Origin: Chryseobacterium sp. SSA4.19
GTDB lineage: Bacteria > Bacteroidota > Bacteroidia > Flavobacteriales > Weeksellaceae
Length of the DNA stretch: 64,000 nt
NCBI RefSeq assembly: GCF_022601875.1
Contig: NZ_JAKVIP010000013.1
Span: forward strand, 62,001-126,000
Reading direction: 5' to 3'
Each line of letters starts with the position of its first letter. Position 1 is the first letter of the stretch. Positions 9,528-18,254 of this stretch are shown piece by piece. The notes beneath the pieces are model-generated. The model ran no database searches. It worked only from the letters and a program-made list of their open reading frames with translations, and was not told where the DNA came from. The translations under genes were made by a program, and so were the position numbers.

Positions 9528-10529
9528 ATGAATAAAGTAAAATTAGGAAATCAGGGTTTAATCATTCCGAATATCGGTTTGGGATGCATGGGAATGACCG
9601 GTTTTGGGGATGCTGATATGTATGGCAAATCTGACGAACAAGAAGCGATTGCCACCATTCACCGTTCTTTGGAATTGGGTGGTAATTTTCTCGACACGGC
9701 TGATTTGTACGGTCCTTTTAAAAATGAACAGCTTATTGCGAAAGCCATTGAAGGAAATCGTAACGAGTATATTCTTGCCACGAAATTCGGTTGGGAGATT
9801 GATGACAATGAACAAATCACCTGGAAAATCAATGGACAAAAAGATTATGTAAAAAAATCGATTGAACGTTCTCTGAAAAATCTGAAAACCGATTACATTG
9901 ACCTGTATTACATGCACCGCCTCGATAAAAATGTTCCTGTTGAGGAAACGGTAGGCGCGATGAGTGATTTGGTGAAAGAAGGGAAAATCGGGTACATTGG
10001 CTTGTCGGAAGTTTCTTCTGAAACCGTGAAGAGAGCGCACGCGGTTCATCCGATTTCTACGGTGCAAAGTGAATATTCTTTATTTGAAAGGACGGTGGAA
10101 GAAAAAGGGGTGATTGAAACTCTGAAAGAATTGGGGATTGGTTTTGTAGCATATTCTCCGCTGGGAAGAGGATTTTTATCAGGACAGATTAAATCGATTG
10201 ACGATCTGCCTGAAAATGATTTTCGAAGAGGAATTCCGCGTTTTCAGGAACAGTATTTCCACAAGAATATTGAATTGGTGGAAGCGATTGAGAATTTGGC
10301 TAAAGAAAAAGAAATTACACCTTCACAATTGGCTTTGGCTTGGATTATCAGTAAAGGAATAATTCCTATTCCGGGAACGAAGCGCAGAAAATATCTTGAA
10401 CAGAATATTGAAGCCAGCCAAATTGTTTTGAGTGAAAGCGATATTGCAAAACTGGAAAGTATTGTACCTTTAGGAACGGATACGGGTAATCCTTATGATG
10501 AGTTCAGTATGGGACTTTTGGATTATTAA
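9528..10529 (+). CDS. Aldo/keto reductase
   Basis: NAD(P)H-dependent aldehyde or ketone reductase of 333 residues, the usual length for the AKR13-like group. The catalytic tetrad can be placed: Asp in FLDTADLYG, the Tyr of the same motif, Lys in ATKFGW and His in YYMHRLD. The cofactor-binding C-terminus has IPIPGTKRRKYLEQN. It lies 107 bases after the GH92 stop, with a paired direct repeat in the spacer, and upstream of an AraC-type regulator on the same strand. This gene-regulator pairing suggests induction by a toxic carbonyl or related stress, but the substrate is unknown. Confidence 0.9.
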   Translation: MNKVKLGNQGLIIPNIGLGCMGMTGFGDADMYGKSDEQEAIATIHRSLELGGNFLDTADLYGPFKNEQLIAKAIEGNRNEYILATKFGWEIDDNEQITWKINGQKDYVKKSIERSLKNLKTDYIDLYYMHRLDKNVPVEETVGAMSDLVKEGKIGYIGLSEVSSETVKRAHAVHPISTVQSEYSLFERTVEEKGVIETLKELGIGFVAYSPLGRGFLSGQIKSIDDLPENDFRRGIPRFQEQYFHKNIELVEAIENLAKEKEITPSQLALAWIISKGIIPIPGTKRRKYLEQNIEASQIVLSESDIAKLESIVPLGTDTGNPYDEFSMGLLDY

Positions 10530-10560
10530 TTTTTATCTGAAATTAAATTATTGTAGTTGG

Positions 10561-10606
10561 TCATTCTGACGATGGAAGAATCTCAGCTTTATGGTAGGGA
10601 TTCTTC
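10561..10606. repeat. Imperfect inverted repeat in 257-base spacer
   Basis: GAAGAATC (10575-10582) and GATTCTTC (10599-10606) face each other, preceded by TCATTCTGACGATGG. The pattern resembles CATTCTGA...GAAGAATC interspersed spacers that I recall from flavobacterial genomes. The rest of 10530-10786 shows no gene. A second small hairpin (GGCGACCA...TGGTTCGCC) lies near 10716-10747. Confidence 0.35.
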
Positions 10607-10786
10607 ACTCCATTTCTGTACTGTTCTTAAACGCAATTCCATTGTGTCCCGTCTTGATCGAACTTCTTTTTATACAGAGGTATGAAGAATAAAAAAGCGA
10701 GAATGGAAGAAGGATAAAGGCGACCAAAACTACGAAATGGTTCGCCGTCAAATAATTATTACTTTTACTATTTAGAATTTCAAATT

Positions 10787-11683
10787 ATGAACACGATACA
10801 ATCTATTTCCCAGTTTCACAGGTTATTATCGCTTCCGGAACCGAAGCACCCGATGGTAAGTGTGATTAATCTTTCGGAAGCCGTTTTCTCTGAAGATGAG
10901 GTTTGGAAAGGCTTCGTGAGCCGTTATTACTGCGTTGCGCTGAAACGTACTGCGACCGGAAAAATAAGATACGGACAACAACATTACGATTATGATAAAG
11001 GTGTTCTGAGTTTTACGGCGCCCAATCAGGTTCAATATCTCGATGTGACCGCTATGGATTGCAGGAACACAGGCTATTTGCTGATTTTTCACGAAGATTT
11101 TTTGCTGAAACATTCTTTGGCGACTACGATTTCAAATTATGGATTTTTCTCCTATGCAGTGAATGAAGCCTTACATCTCTCTGAAGATGAGGAAAATGAT
11201 TTACTTGAAATTCTGAATAAAATTGACAAAGAATGTAGTCATATCGATAAATATACGCAGGAAATTATCCTTTCGCATATTGAAACTTTGCTCCAGTACT
11301 CCAACCGCTTTTATGAGCGGCAGTTTATTACGAGGAAAAACAGCAACCATCAGTTACTGGTAAAATTTGAAAAGTTTCTGAATAAATATTTCGATAAAGA
11401 ATCGTCTGAAAAAGGATTATTGACCGTTCATCAAATTGCTGAAGCAATGAATCTCTCTCCGAATTACCTAAGTGACCTTCTGCGTGTTCACACCGGACAA
11501 AATACGCAGCAACACATTCACGAAAAACTGATCAGCAAAGCGAAAGAGAAACTTTCCACGACTGAACTTTCAGTAAGTGAGATCGCTTATGAACTGGGAT
11601 TTGAGCATTCGCAGTCTTTTTCTACCCTGTTTAAAAAGAAAACAAGTGTGTCGCCTTTGGAATTCCGGCAGTCGTTTAATTAG
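10787..11683 (+). CDS. AraC-family transcriptional regulator
   Basis: DNA-binding regulator of 298 residues. The N-terminal 160 residues look like a cupin-type ligand-sensing domain (FTAPNQVQYLD). The C-terminal hundred residues carry the two AraC helix-turn-helix units: IAEAMNLSPNYLSDLLRV and ISEIAYELGFEHSQSFS-like sequence, here VSEIAYELGFEHSQSF, then SPLEFRQSF. It follows the aldo/keto reductase on the same strand after a 257-base spacer, so it probably has its own promoter. The paired direct repeat at 9443-9473 is its most likely local target. The inducer cannot be predicted. Confidence 0.92.
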   Translation: MNTIQSISQFHRLLSLPEPKHPMVSVINLSEAVFSEDEVWKGFVSRYYCVALKRTATGKIRYGQQHYDYDKGVLSFTAPNQVQYLDVTAMDCRNTGYLLIFHEDFLLKHSLATTISNYGFFSYAVNEALHLSEDEENDLLEILNKIDKECSHIDKYTQEIILSHIETLLQYSNRFYERQFITRKNSNHQLLVKFEKFLNKYFDKESSEKGLLTVHQIAEAMNLSPNYLSDLLRVHTGQNTQQHIHEKLISKAKEKLSTTELSVSEIAYELGFEHSQSFSTLFKKKTSVSPLEFRQSFN

Positions 11684-11692
11684 GTTTTATGC

Positions 11693-11757
11693 TCTCGCAG
11701 GTTGAACTGATGACGCAGATTTTTTAATTATCTGTTTGATTTGCTCAATCTGCGAGA
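11693..11757. repeat. CTGCG-type nested inverted repeat
   Basis: TCTCGCAG (11693-11700) faces CTGCGAGA (11750-11757), and inside it CGCAGAT (11714-11720) faces ATCTGCG (11748-11754). Such CGCAGAT/ATCTGCG spacers recur in flavobacterial intergenic DNA in my recollection. It lies between the AraC gene and the HxlR remnant, and may be debris of a small mobile repeat. Confidence 0.4.
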
Positions 11758-11759
11758 TT

Positions 11760-11975
11760 TTATTTATTTTCAAAAACATCTTCTCTGATATTTTTTTTAT
11801 GCGTTCTTCCCCATTCTGAAAGTGCCATAATCACATGTTTCAATGTTCTGCTGTAATCTGTGGAAATATATTCTACGACCACAGCTATCTGTTTGGAATC
11901 TACTACTTTTTGACGAAACTATTGAGTTCTAAATTCTTCAACTCATTTGAAATTAGTTTTCTAATTTTACTTTCC
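11760..11975 (-). pseudogene. Truncated, frameshifted HxlR-family regulator remnant
   Basis: Reading the minus strand from about 11975 gives KIRKLISNELKNLELNSFVKK, then two stops. Shifting one base at the run of five A (near 11920) continues as VVDSKQIAVVVEYIS, then LKHVIMALSEWGRTHKKN, ending at the stop 11760-11762. This is the wing and C-terminal helix of an HxlR winged helix, where family members read LxxLExxGLIxRxVYxxxPxxVEYxLTxxG and LxxLxxWGxxH. The N-terminal half, including the DNA-recognition start, is absent, and the remnant abuts and slightly overlaps the 3' end of the gene at 11967. One inserted A would restore the central frame but not the missing half. Confidence 0.75.
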
Positions 11976-13028
11976 AAAACATCTTTCTTTATATAGTTTC
12001 ATGCCTTCTGCCTGCTCCAATTCATTTAACTTTTTCAAAGCGACACAAGCAACATCTGTTTTGTTTTGAGAAAGTGAAATAGAAACTACATTATACAAGG
12101 CATCAGTATTAGTATTATCATATTCAAAAGCCTGATTGAAAAAGTGAACGGCATTATCAAATTTTTGACTTTCAATCGCTTTATAACCTTTACCGAAATT
12201 TTCTGAAGAAGTAAATTTATTTTTTATCACAGGAATAAATACTTTGGTTTCTTTTAAAGGAATTCTGCCGGAAAAAGAAATACTGGCAGTACCTTCATCC
12301 TGTTTACTGTGAAAGCGATATGGAATAATTATTTTTTCAAATCGCTCAAATCCCATAACATTCCAAGCTTTGAAGTTTTCCTGTAAAGCTGTTTTGAATA
12401 CATCAACAGTGGCTTGATTGTTTTTACTTAGCTTTTTATTATCCGTTATTACCTCAACTTTCTGTGCTTTGGGAAAAATAAAAATCTGCCCTTCCAAAGT
12501 AACATCGTGATTAAGATCTTTTTTCATAAGAATACTGGTAATGTCGGAAATAAGATCTTTTTTCAAAGCAGGAGTCATATCCCGAGCAGTAATTACGATT
12601 GAATCACTCTTTTCGTTCTTCACAAAATCGTTCATAAGAATCTCCGTATTTACAAACCGCATTCTTTTTATTTTGTCAGGAGAAGTTTTTACCTCCCAGC
12701 TTTCTACTACAACTAATGAATCTGCTGTAAGCTTTTCAATCTGATAAACTGTCTTACCAGACATCTTTATAAAACTGTTTTCAACTTTAATGTTATTGCA
12801 TTTATTTGCTGCTAAAAACCACGGATCAATATTTTCACACAATTTATTTCCATTAAACTTCCACACTAAAGGTCGATAAGATTCTTGCGACAGATCTCTA
12901 CTGCCATCCACCATTTTAGACTGTATCCGTGTCCATGATGAGTTTGAAAGAGAATTCGTGTTATCTTGCGAGCTGACAGATAATGAAATGGAAAGAAATA
13001 AAATCAATAAAACTTTAAACATAAACAT
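11967..13028 (-). CDS. Secreted protein of unknown function with C-terminal TPR-like region
   Basis: About 353 residues, no family that I recognise. The start is placed at the ATG at 13028 (MFMFKVLLILFLS) because it begins a good signal peptide ending near SVSSQ; the frame also extends to a TTG at 13055. Residues 20-200 look like a mixed alpha/beta region (SWTRIQSKMVDGSRDLS; TVYQIEKLTADSLVVV), and a beta motif GRIPLKETKVFIPV follows. The last 80 residues read as one or two tetratricopeptide-like helical pairs (KAIESQKFDNAVHFFNQAF, then NTDALYNVVSISLSQ). It stands alone between the regulator remnant and pyrC. Probably periplasmic; role unknown. Confidence 0.75.
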   Translation of the reverse strand: MFMFKVLLILFLSISLSVSSQDNTNSLSNSSWTRIQSKMVDGSRDLSQESYRPLVWKFNGNKLCENIDPWFLAANKCNNIKVENSFIKMSGKTVYQIEKLTADSLVVVESWEVKTSPDKIKRMRFVNTEILMNDFVKNEKSDSIVITARDMTPALKKDLISDITSILMKKDLNHDVTLEGQIFIFPKAQKVEVITDNKKLSKNNQATVDVFKTALQENFKAWNVMGFERFEKIIIPYRFHSKQDEGTASISFSGRIPLKETKVFIPVIKNKFTSSENFGKGYKAIESQKFDNAVHFFNQAFEYDNTNTDALYNVVSISLSQNKTDVACVALKKLNELEQAEGMKLYKERCFGK

Positions 13029-13119
13029 GGATTTTTTCAGCACAAAACTACACAAAATTGTGATTTGAAAATTAGATATTGTGTGTTTTTTAGATTTTAT
13101 CTGACACTTTTACCCAAAT

Positions 13120-13141
13120 AAAAAGCGGGTAAAAAACCCGC
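13120..13141 (-). terminator. Terminator of pyrC
   Basis: GCGGGT (13125-13130) pairs with ACCCGC (13136-13141), and on the minus strand the stem is followed by five T. It lies 15 bases beyond the dihydroorotase stop. Confidence 0.8.
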
Positions 13142-13156
13142 GCCTATTGATATTTA

Positions 13157-14491
13157 TTATTCCACTTCAAAAAGCAACCGCTCTCCGAATTTTTTTTCGT
13201 TGATGTTTCCGTTTTCATAAACCAGATTTCCATTGACGAAAGTATGCGTCACTTTAGAATGAAATTCAGTTCCTTCCAGCGGGCTCCAACCGCATTTGTA
13301 AAGAATATTTTCTTTTTCAACCGTCCAGTTTTGATTCAAATCAACCAAAACCAAATCTGCTTTATAGCCTTCTCTGATAAAACCGCGTTTTTCAATTCTG
13401 AACAAAATCGCAGGATTATGAGCCATTTTTTCAACGATTCTTTCCAGAGAAATTTTGCCGTTTATATAGTTTTCCAACATCACCATTAAAGAATGCTGCA
13501 CCAAGGGTGCTCCGGAAGGACATTTTGTATACACATTCTGTTTTTCTTCCCAAGTGTGAGGTGCGTGGTCAGTTGCAATCACATCGATTCGGTCATCCAG
13601 CAACGCTTTCCAGAGTGCGTCTTTGTCTTTTTGAGTTTTTACAGCTGGATTCCATTTGATCAACCCGCCTTTTGTTTCATAATCTTCATTGGTAAAAGTC
13701 AAATGATGCACACAAACTTCTGCTGTAATTTTTTTGTCTTTTAAAGGAATATCATTTCTGAAAAGTTCCATTTCTTTCGCAGTCGACAGATGGAAAACAT
13801 GAAGTCTGGCTCCTGTCTTTTTGGCCAGCTCCACCGCTTTCGAGGAGGATATATAACAGGCTTCTTCACTTCTTATCAAATGATGAAATTTTACGGGAAT
13901 ATCTTCACCATATTCATCCAGATATTTCTGAGTATTTTCTCTGATGGTCGCTTCATCTTCGCAGTGAACCGCAATCAGCATTTTGGTATTACTGAAAATA
14001 TTTTCCAGAGTTTCAGGGTTATCAACCAGCATATTTCCTGTTGATGAGCCTAAAAACAATTTAATTCCGGGAACATTCCTCGGGTTGGTTTTTAAAACTT
14101 GCTCTAAGTTATCATTGGTTCCACCCATCATAAAACCGTAATTGGCAAAAGATTTTTGAGAAGCGATTTCATATTTATCAGCCAATAATCCCTGCGTTAC
14201 CGCGTTCGGAACGGTGTTCGGTTGTTCAATAAAACTTGTAGTTCCACCTGCAATCGCAGCACGGGACTCCGTTTCAATATCACCTTTATGTGTCAGACCT
14301 GGTTCACGAAAATGTACCTGGTCATCAATAACTCCGGGTAAAATATATTTTCCTATTCCATCAATAACCTGGTCTGCCTCTTCAGAAATATGAGGACTTA
14401 TTTTAGAGATTAAATCATTTTCAATAAGAATATCGCTTTCAAAAGTTTGTCCTTCATTAACGATTTTTACATTTTTGATTAAGGTCTTCAT
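13157..14491 (-). CDS. pyrC: Dihydroorotase
   Basis: Cyclises N-carbamoyl-aspartate to dihydroorotate in pyrimidine synthesis. It has 444 residues, the length of the longer type I dihydroorotases. The metal-dependent amidohydrolase fold is visible: GKYILPGVIDDQVHFREPG near the N-terminus, the GIKLFLGSSTG carboxylated-lysine region, VHCEDE, HVFHLST, and the catalytic IATDHAPH. The HxH metal pair in the first motif reads QVH, so the first His is replaced by Gln. I recall the same DDQVHFREPG in other Bacteroidetes PyrC proteins, so it is probably a lineage trait rather than damage. It appears monocistronic with its own terminator. Confidence 0.9.
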   Translation of the reverse strand: MKTLIKNVKIVNEGQTFESDILIENDLISKISPHISEEADQVIDGIGKYILPGVIDDQVHFREPGLTHKGDIETESRAAIAGGTTSFIEQPNTVPNAVTQGLLADKYEIASQKSFANYGFMMGGTNDNLEQVLKTNPRNVPGIKLFLGSSTGNMLVDNPETLENIFSNTKMLIAVHCEDEATIRENTQKYLDEYGEDIPVKFHHLIRSEEACYISSSKAVELAKKTGARLHVFHLSTAKEMELFRNDIPLKDKKITAEVCVHHLTFTNEDYETKGGLIKWNPAVKTQKDKDALWKALLDDRIDVIATDHAPHTWEEKQNVYTKCPSGAPLVQHSLMVMLENYINGKISLERIVEKMAHNPAILFRIEKRGFIREGYKADLVLVDLNQNWTVEKENILYKCGWSPLEGTEFHSKVTHTFVNGNLVYENGNINEKKFGERLLFEVE

Positions 14492-14497
14492 TTTAAC

Positions 14498-14578
14498 TTA
14501 GAAATTAGATGTTAGATCTTAGAAGTTAGTTTTGATATTGAAAATTAAAAAGTGTAATTACTAATTTCTAACTTCTAA
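14498..14578. repeat. Paired 11-bp inverted repeats upstream of pyrC and the flippase
   Basis: TTAGAAATTAG (14498-14508) faces CTAATTTCTAA (14561-14571), and TTAGAAGTTAG (14519-14529) faces CTAACTTCTAA (14568-14578). The two palindromes interleave in a divergent spacer. The related hexamers look like an expanded short-unit repeat of the kind scattered in Chryseobacterium spacers; no coding content. Confidence 0.55.
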
Positions 14579-14659
14579 TCTCTGACTTCTATAATAAAAC
14601 AAAATTAACGTTTATGAATGAATTTTAATGACGGTGATCAAAATCAATTTCTAAATATT

Positions 14660-14667
14660 TACATTTG
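14660..14667 (+). promoter_or_regulatory. Candidate -7 element for the flippase
   Basis: TACATTTG matches the Bacteroidetes -7 consensus TAnnTTTG and lies 60 bases before the flippase ATG. No clear TTG is found 17-23 bases upstream, so confidence is limited. Confidence 0.3.
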
Positions 14668-14727
14668 CAGAAAATTTCACATTTTGAAATCAGAGATTCC
14701 ATCTGACTGAGAAAAATAAAATAACAG

Positions 14728-16146
14728 ATGAAAAAACTGCTGAACGAAACCATTATATATGGAATTGGGGCCATTATGCCCAGAGTGATTCTATTTATTT
14801 TAAATCCCTTATATATTGACCAGATTGATAAAAAGGATTTTGCCATATTCTCAAATCTTTATGCATTAATTTCTTTTGTCAATATTCTTTTATCTTTTGG
14901 GTTTGAGACCGCTTTCTTTCGGTTTTCATCCGATAAGGATAATCAAAAGAAAACATTTAATACCTCATTTTGGTTTTTGTTTGGATTATCAACACTTTTC
15001 CTGCTAAGCTGTCTTATTTTTGCACAACCAATTGCAGACACTTTAAAATACTCTTCGAATCCGGAATACATCATATGGTTTGCATGGATTGCATTTTTTG
15101 ACAGCCTTTGTGTGATTCCTTTTGCCTGGCTCCGTTATAACAATAAGCCAATAAAATATTCATTGGTAAGAGTATTACAATCTCTCTTCCAGACTGTTTT
15201 AACACTTGCATTATTTTTATATATCCCACTGCACCTATCCCAAAATTTTGGTTTAAAGGAAAAAGTTTCTTTTCCTTTCTACAGTAACCTGGCAGCAAGC
15301 TTTTTAGGCGTTGTTCTGTTAATGCCTGTGATTTTCAAAGTCAGATTTGAGTTTTCCGCTGATCTTTTCAGGAAAATGATAAAGTATTCATGGCCCATTA
15401 TGATTGCCGGATTAGCTTTTATGTTTAATGAAAACTTTGATAAAGCCATTCAAATCTGGTTCATTCCTGAAGAAGATGCCGGAGCTTATGGTGGTTGTTA
15501 TAAATTAGCCGTCTTGATGACCTTGTTCGTAACAGCCTACAGAATGGGAATTGAGCCTTTTTTCTTCAAACAGATGAATAATGAAAATGCGAAGATAACC
15601 TATGCCAAAGTTACTGAGTATTTTACATTTTTCGCATCAACCGTTGCCATGGCAATCATTGCCAATATCTCATGGTTAAAACAAATACTGATCCCCAACA
15701 GCTCATATTGGACAGCAATTGATATTATCCCGATTATTGTAATTGCCAATTTGTGTTTTGGGATTTATTACAACTTTTCAACCTGGTATAAAGTAACGGA
15801 CAGAACTAAAATAGGAACTGTTATTTCCTGGCTGGGAGCCGGTTTAACCATTGTATTAAATTTAATATTCCTGACAAAATTCGGATTTATGGTCTCAGCT
15901 TGGGTAACTTTTATCGCATATTTTGTCATGATGATAACATCTTATTTATTAGGTCAAAAATATTATCCTATTCCTTATCGCATTAAGAAAATGACATTGT
16001 TTTTAGGAATGCTGATGATATTCAGCTTTGTACTCGTAAGGTATTTTGACTATAATTTATGGATTGGAAACCTGTTTTTCCTAATCTATTCCGGAATTTT
16101 AATGTACTCCGAAAAAGACATGCTCTTATCAAGAATCAAGAGATAG
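14728..16146 (+). CDS. Polysaccharide/oligosaccharide flippase (Wzx/MATE-like)
   Basis: Integral membrane protein of 472 residues with about 12-14 hydrophobic segments and the N-terminal pattern YGIGAIMPRVILFILNPLY of the polysaccharide biosynthesis (RfbX/MurJ/MATE) superfamily. It would flip lipid-linked sugar across the inner membrane, for lipopolysaccharide, capsule or another glycan. It stands 128 bases before a sugar-nucleotide transferase on the same strand, consistent with envelope-glycan synthesis. No glycosyltransferases adjoin it, so the substrate is unclear. Topology comes from eye inspection only. Confidence 0.85.
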   Translation: MKKLLNETIIYGIGAIMPRVILFILNPLYIDQIDKKDFAIFSNLYALISFVNILLSFGFETAFFRFSSDKDNQKKTFNTSFWFLFGLSTLFLLSCLIFAQPIADTLKYSSNPEYIIWFAWIAFFDSLCVIPFAWLRYNNKPIKYSLVRVLQSLFQTVLTLALFLYIPLHLSQNFGLKEKVSFPFYSNLAASFLGVVLLMPVIFKVRFEFSADLFRKMIKYSWPIMIAGLAFMFNENFDKAIQIWFIPEEDAGAYGGCYKLAVLMTLFVTAYRMGIEPFFFKQMNNENAKITYAKVTEYFTFFASTVAMAIIANISWLKQILIPNSSYWTAIDIIPIIVIANLCFGIYYNFSTWYKVTDRTKIGTVISWLGAGLTIVLNLIFLTKFGFMVSAWVTFIAYFVMMITSYLLGQKYYPIPYRIKKMTLFLGMLMIFSFVLVRYFDYNLWIGNLFFLIYSGILMYSEKDMLLSRIKR

Positions 16147-16274
16147 ATACCTGACTCTTACAATCCATTAAAAAATATAGATTAAAAGAAATATAATCGA
16201 TCGGTAATCCATCGTTTTATCACTATCTTTATCAGAAATTAAGACTGACTAAACAAAAACATACTTACATATTT

Positions 16275-17291
16275 ATGAAAATTATTGTTCCAATGGCTGG
16301 ACGGGGTTCCAGATTACGTCCCCATACATTAACCGTTCCTAAACCCCTTATCCCTATTGCCGGGAAACCGATTGTACAGAGATTGGTAGAAGATATTGCG
16401 AAAGTTGCAGGAGAGAGCATTGAAGAAGTTGCATTCATCATTGGGGATTTTGGTCCTGAGATTGAAAAATCCCTCCTTCATATTGCTGAAAAATTAGGAG
16501 CGAAAGGGAGTATTTATTACCAGAATGACCCTCTTGGAACAGCACATGCCATTAAATGTGCCGAACAGTCAATGAGCGGAGATGTGGTTATTGCCTTCGC
16601 CGATACACTTTTCCGTGCAGATTTCGTTTTGGACAAAAATTCAGACGGTGTTATCTGGGTAAAAAGCGTTGATGACCCTTCCGCTTTCGGCGTGGTAAAA
16701 TTGGACAACTATGGATTTATTACAGATTTTGTTGAAAAACCCCAGACTTTCGTTTCAGATCTTGCCATTATCGGCATCTATTATTTTAACAGTGCTGAAA
16801 CCCTGATGAATGAAATCAACTATATCATGGATAATGATATTAAAAACGGAGGAGAATATCAGCTGACAACCGCATTGGAAAACCTCAGGGCAAAAGGGGC
16901 AAAGTTCTCTCTTGGTAAGGTAAACGACTGGATGGACTGCGGAAATAAAAATGCAACTGTAGAAACCAACAGTAAAATCCTGGAATATGAAAGAGAAGAA
17001 ATGTCAACATATCCTACGTCTGCCCATATTGAAAATTCCCTGATTATTCAACCATGTTTTATCGGAGAAAACGTAAAGATTTCCAATTCAAAAGTGGGAC
17101 CCGGCGTTTCTCTGGGAAATAATACCATTGTTATCAATTCAAACATTGAAAACTCTTTGATTCAGGAAAACACAAAAATCAATCACGGAAACCTATCCAA
17201 TTCCATGATCGGGAATTCCGCACAGTATTTTGGAGTATCCAGAGAAATTTCTTTAGGAGATTATTCTGTACTTGATTTTTTGTCTAAATAG
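16275..17291 (+). CDS. Sugar-1-phosphate nucleotidyltransferase with left-handed beta-helix tail
   Basis: Makes an NDP-sugar from sugar-1-phosphate and NTP. The N-terminal 240 residues are a nucleotidyltransferase fold: VPMAGRGSRLRPHTLTVPKP is the glycine-rich nucleotide-binding loop, followed by GTAHAIKCA, FADTLF and FVEKPQ. The C-terminal 80 residues have hexapeptide-like turns (IENSLIIQPCFIGENVKIS; NSKVGPGVSLGNNTIV) expected of a left-handed beta-helix, as in GlmU or long RmlA relatives. With 338 residues it is shorter than GlmU and lacks a full acetyltransferase domain. The exact sugar is unresolved. It begins the plus-strand cluster running to RibA. Confidence 0.85.
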   Translation: MKIIVPMAGRGSRLRPHTLTVPKPLIPIAGKPIVQRLVEDIAKVAGESIEEVAFIIGDFGPEIEKSLLHIAEKLGAKGSIYYQNDPLGTAHAIKCAEQSMSGDVVIAFADTLFRADFVLDKNSDGVIWVKSVDDPSAFGVVKLDNYGFITDFVEKPQTFVSDLAIIGIYYFNSAETLMNEINYIMDNDIKNGGEYQLTTALENLRAKGAKFSLGKVNDWMDCGNKNATVETNSKILEYEREEMSTYPTSAHIENSLIIQPCFIGENVKISNSKVGPGVSLGNNTIVINSNIENSLIQENTKINHGNLSNSMIGNSAQYFGVSREISLGDYSVLDFLSK

Positions 17292-17327
17292 ACTGATCTA
17301 TAAAAATTTAATTCAGATAAGTATAAC

Positions 17328-17355
17328 AAACCACACAAAACATTTTGTGTGGTTT
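17328..17355. terminator. Strong hairpin after the nucleotidyltransferase gene
   Basis: A perfect 13-bp stem (17328-17340 with 17343-17355) and a two-base loop. The descending arm begins TTTT but no T-run follows it, so it may be a terminator of modest efficiency or an mRNA-stabilising hairpin. Confidence 0.55.
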
Positions 17356-17405
17356 GGCGTTAATATTGCAACATTTTTTAATTTGAAAGATAATAAGATA
17401 AACAG

Positions 17406-18254
17406 ATGAAAAACTGGATTATAGCACTGTCATTGATTCATTTGGTAACTTCCTGTAAAACGAGAAATTCTGCTAAGAAAAATGACAGGAGCATCAAAGC
17501 GGATAGTGCTTTCGTTTTAGATGATAATAAGAGCCCTAAAGTTGTAAGTGAGCCGGTGAGAGATAAATTCACATTCTTTGAACATGTACTAATACCGCCT
17601 GCATTTGAACAGATTAAAATCAGCAGTAAAGTAAATGTGCAGACGGGAAGTTTTGTTCCTGCACTGGATGCTACGATTTATATTGAGAAAGATAAAAAAG
17701 TATGGATGAATCTTCAGGCTTTTATAATAACAGTTGCCCGGGGAATAGCCACCCCTGAAGGCATCAAAGGGCAGGATAAAACCAGTAAAACCTATATTGA
17801 TTCCGACTTTGATTATCTAAATAACCTATTAAATGTTAATTTCATCGATTACAAAGCTCTTGAAAAAATTTTAATAGGAAGAACTTTTGTTAAAATTAAT
17901 GACTCACAATTTACCCTGACTAAAAATGCCCAGGGCTTTAAAATGGAATCCAATGTCAATCAGAAAATCGTGACTGATGAAAAAACGAGGGAATATAAAA
18001 TTATACTGCAGTATGATACAAACTATGATTTGTTATCAGTAAGTCTGAAAGATGTTTTAACGCCTGATGAACTTGAAATATCATACAGCAATTGGGAAGA
18101 AATCAATACAATCCGTCTGCCTAAAAATGTTAAAATAATTATAAAAGGCTCAAAAAGCAGCCAAATTCTACTGGAAAATACGAAATTTGACTTTTCCAGG
18201 ATAGATACACCTTATTCTGTCCCATCCAGTTATAAGAAAATTGAGATTCGATGA
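17406..18254 (+). CDS. DUF4292-family lipoprotein
   Basis: Lipoprotein of 282 residues with a lipobox (LVTSC, Cys17) after a short hydrophobic leader. The rest matches the layout of DUF4292 proteins in Bacteroidetes: a beta-rich domain with VNVQTGSFVPALDATIYIEKD-like strands, and LKDVLTPDELEISYSNW followed by LPKNVKIIIKG near the end. Such proteins resemble LolB/LolA-like outer-membrane lipoprotein folds, but this one's function is unknown. Its TGA overlaps the ATG of the EnvC-like gene by four bases, so the two are translationally coupled and probably act together at the envelope. Confidence 0.8.
   Translation: MKNWIIALSLIHLVTSCKTRNSAKKNDRSIKADSAFVLDDNKSPKVVSEPVRDKFTFFEHVLIPPAFEQIKISSKVNVQTGSFVPALDATIYIEKDKKVWMNLQAFIITVARGIATPEGIKGQDKTSKTYIDSDFDYLNNLLNVNFIDYKALEKILIGRTFVKINDSQFTLTKNAQGFKMESNVNQKIVTDEKTREYKIILQYDTNYDLLSVSLKDVLTPDELEISYSNWEEINTIRLPKNVKIIIKGSKSSQILLENTKFDFSRIDTPYSVPSSYKKIEIR

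Noticed and set aside
9558..10067. 169-codon open frame antisense to the aldo/keto reductase
   Set aside because: It is rich in Arg, Phe and Asn with no fold pattern, and the other strand carries a full catalytic tetrad in frame. It is a by-product of codon use.
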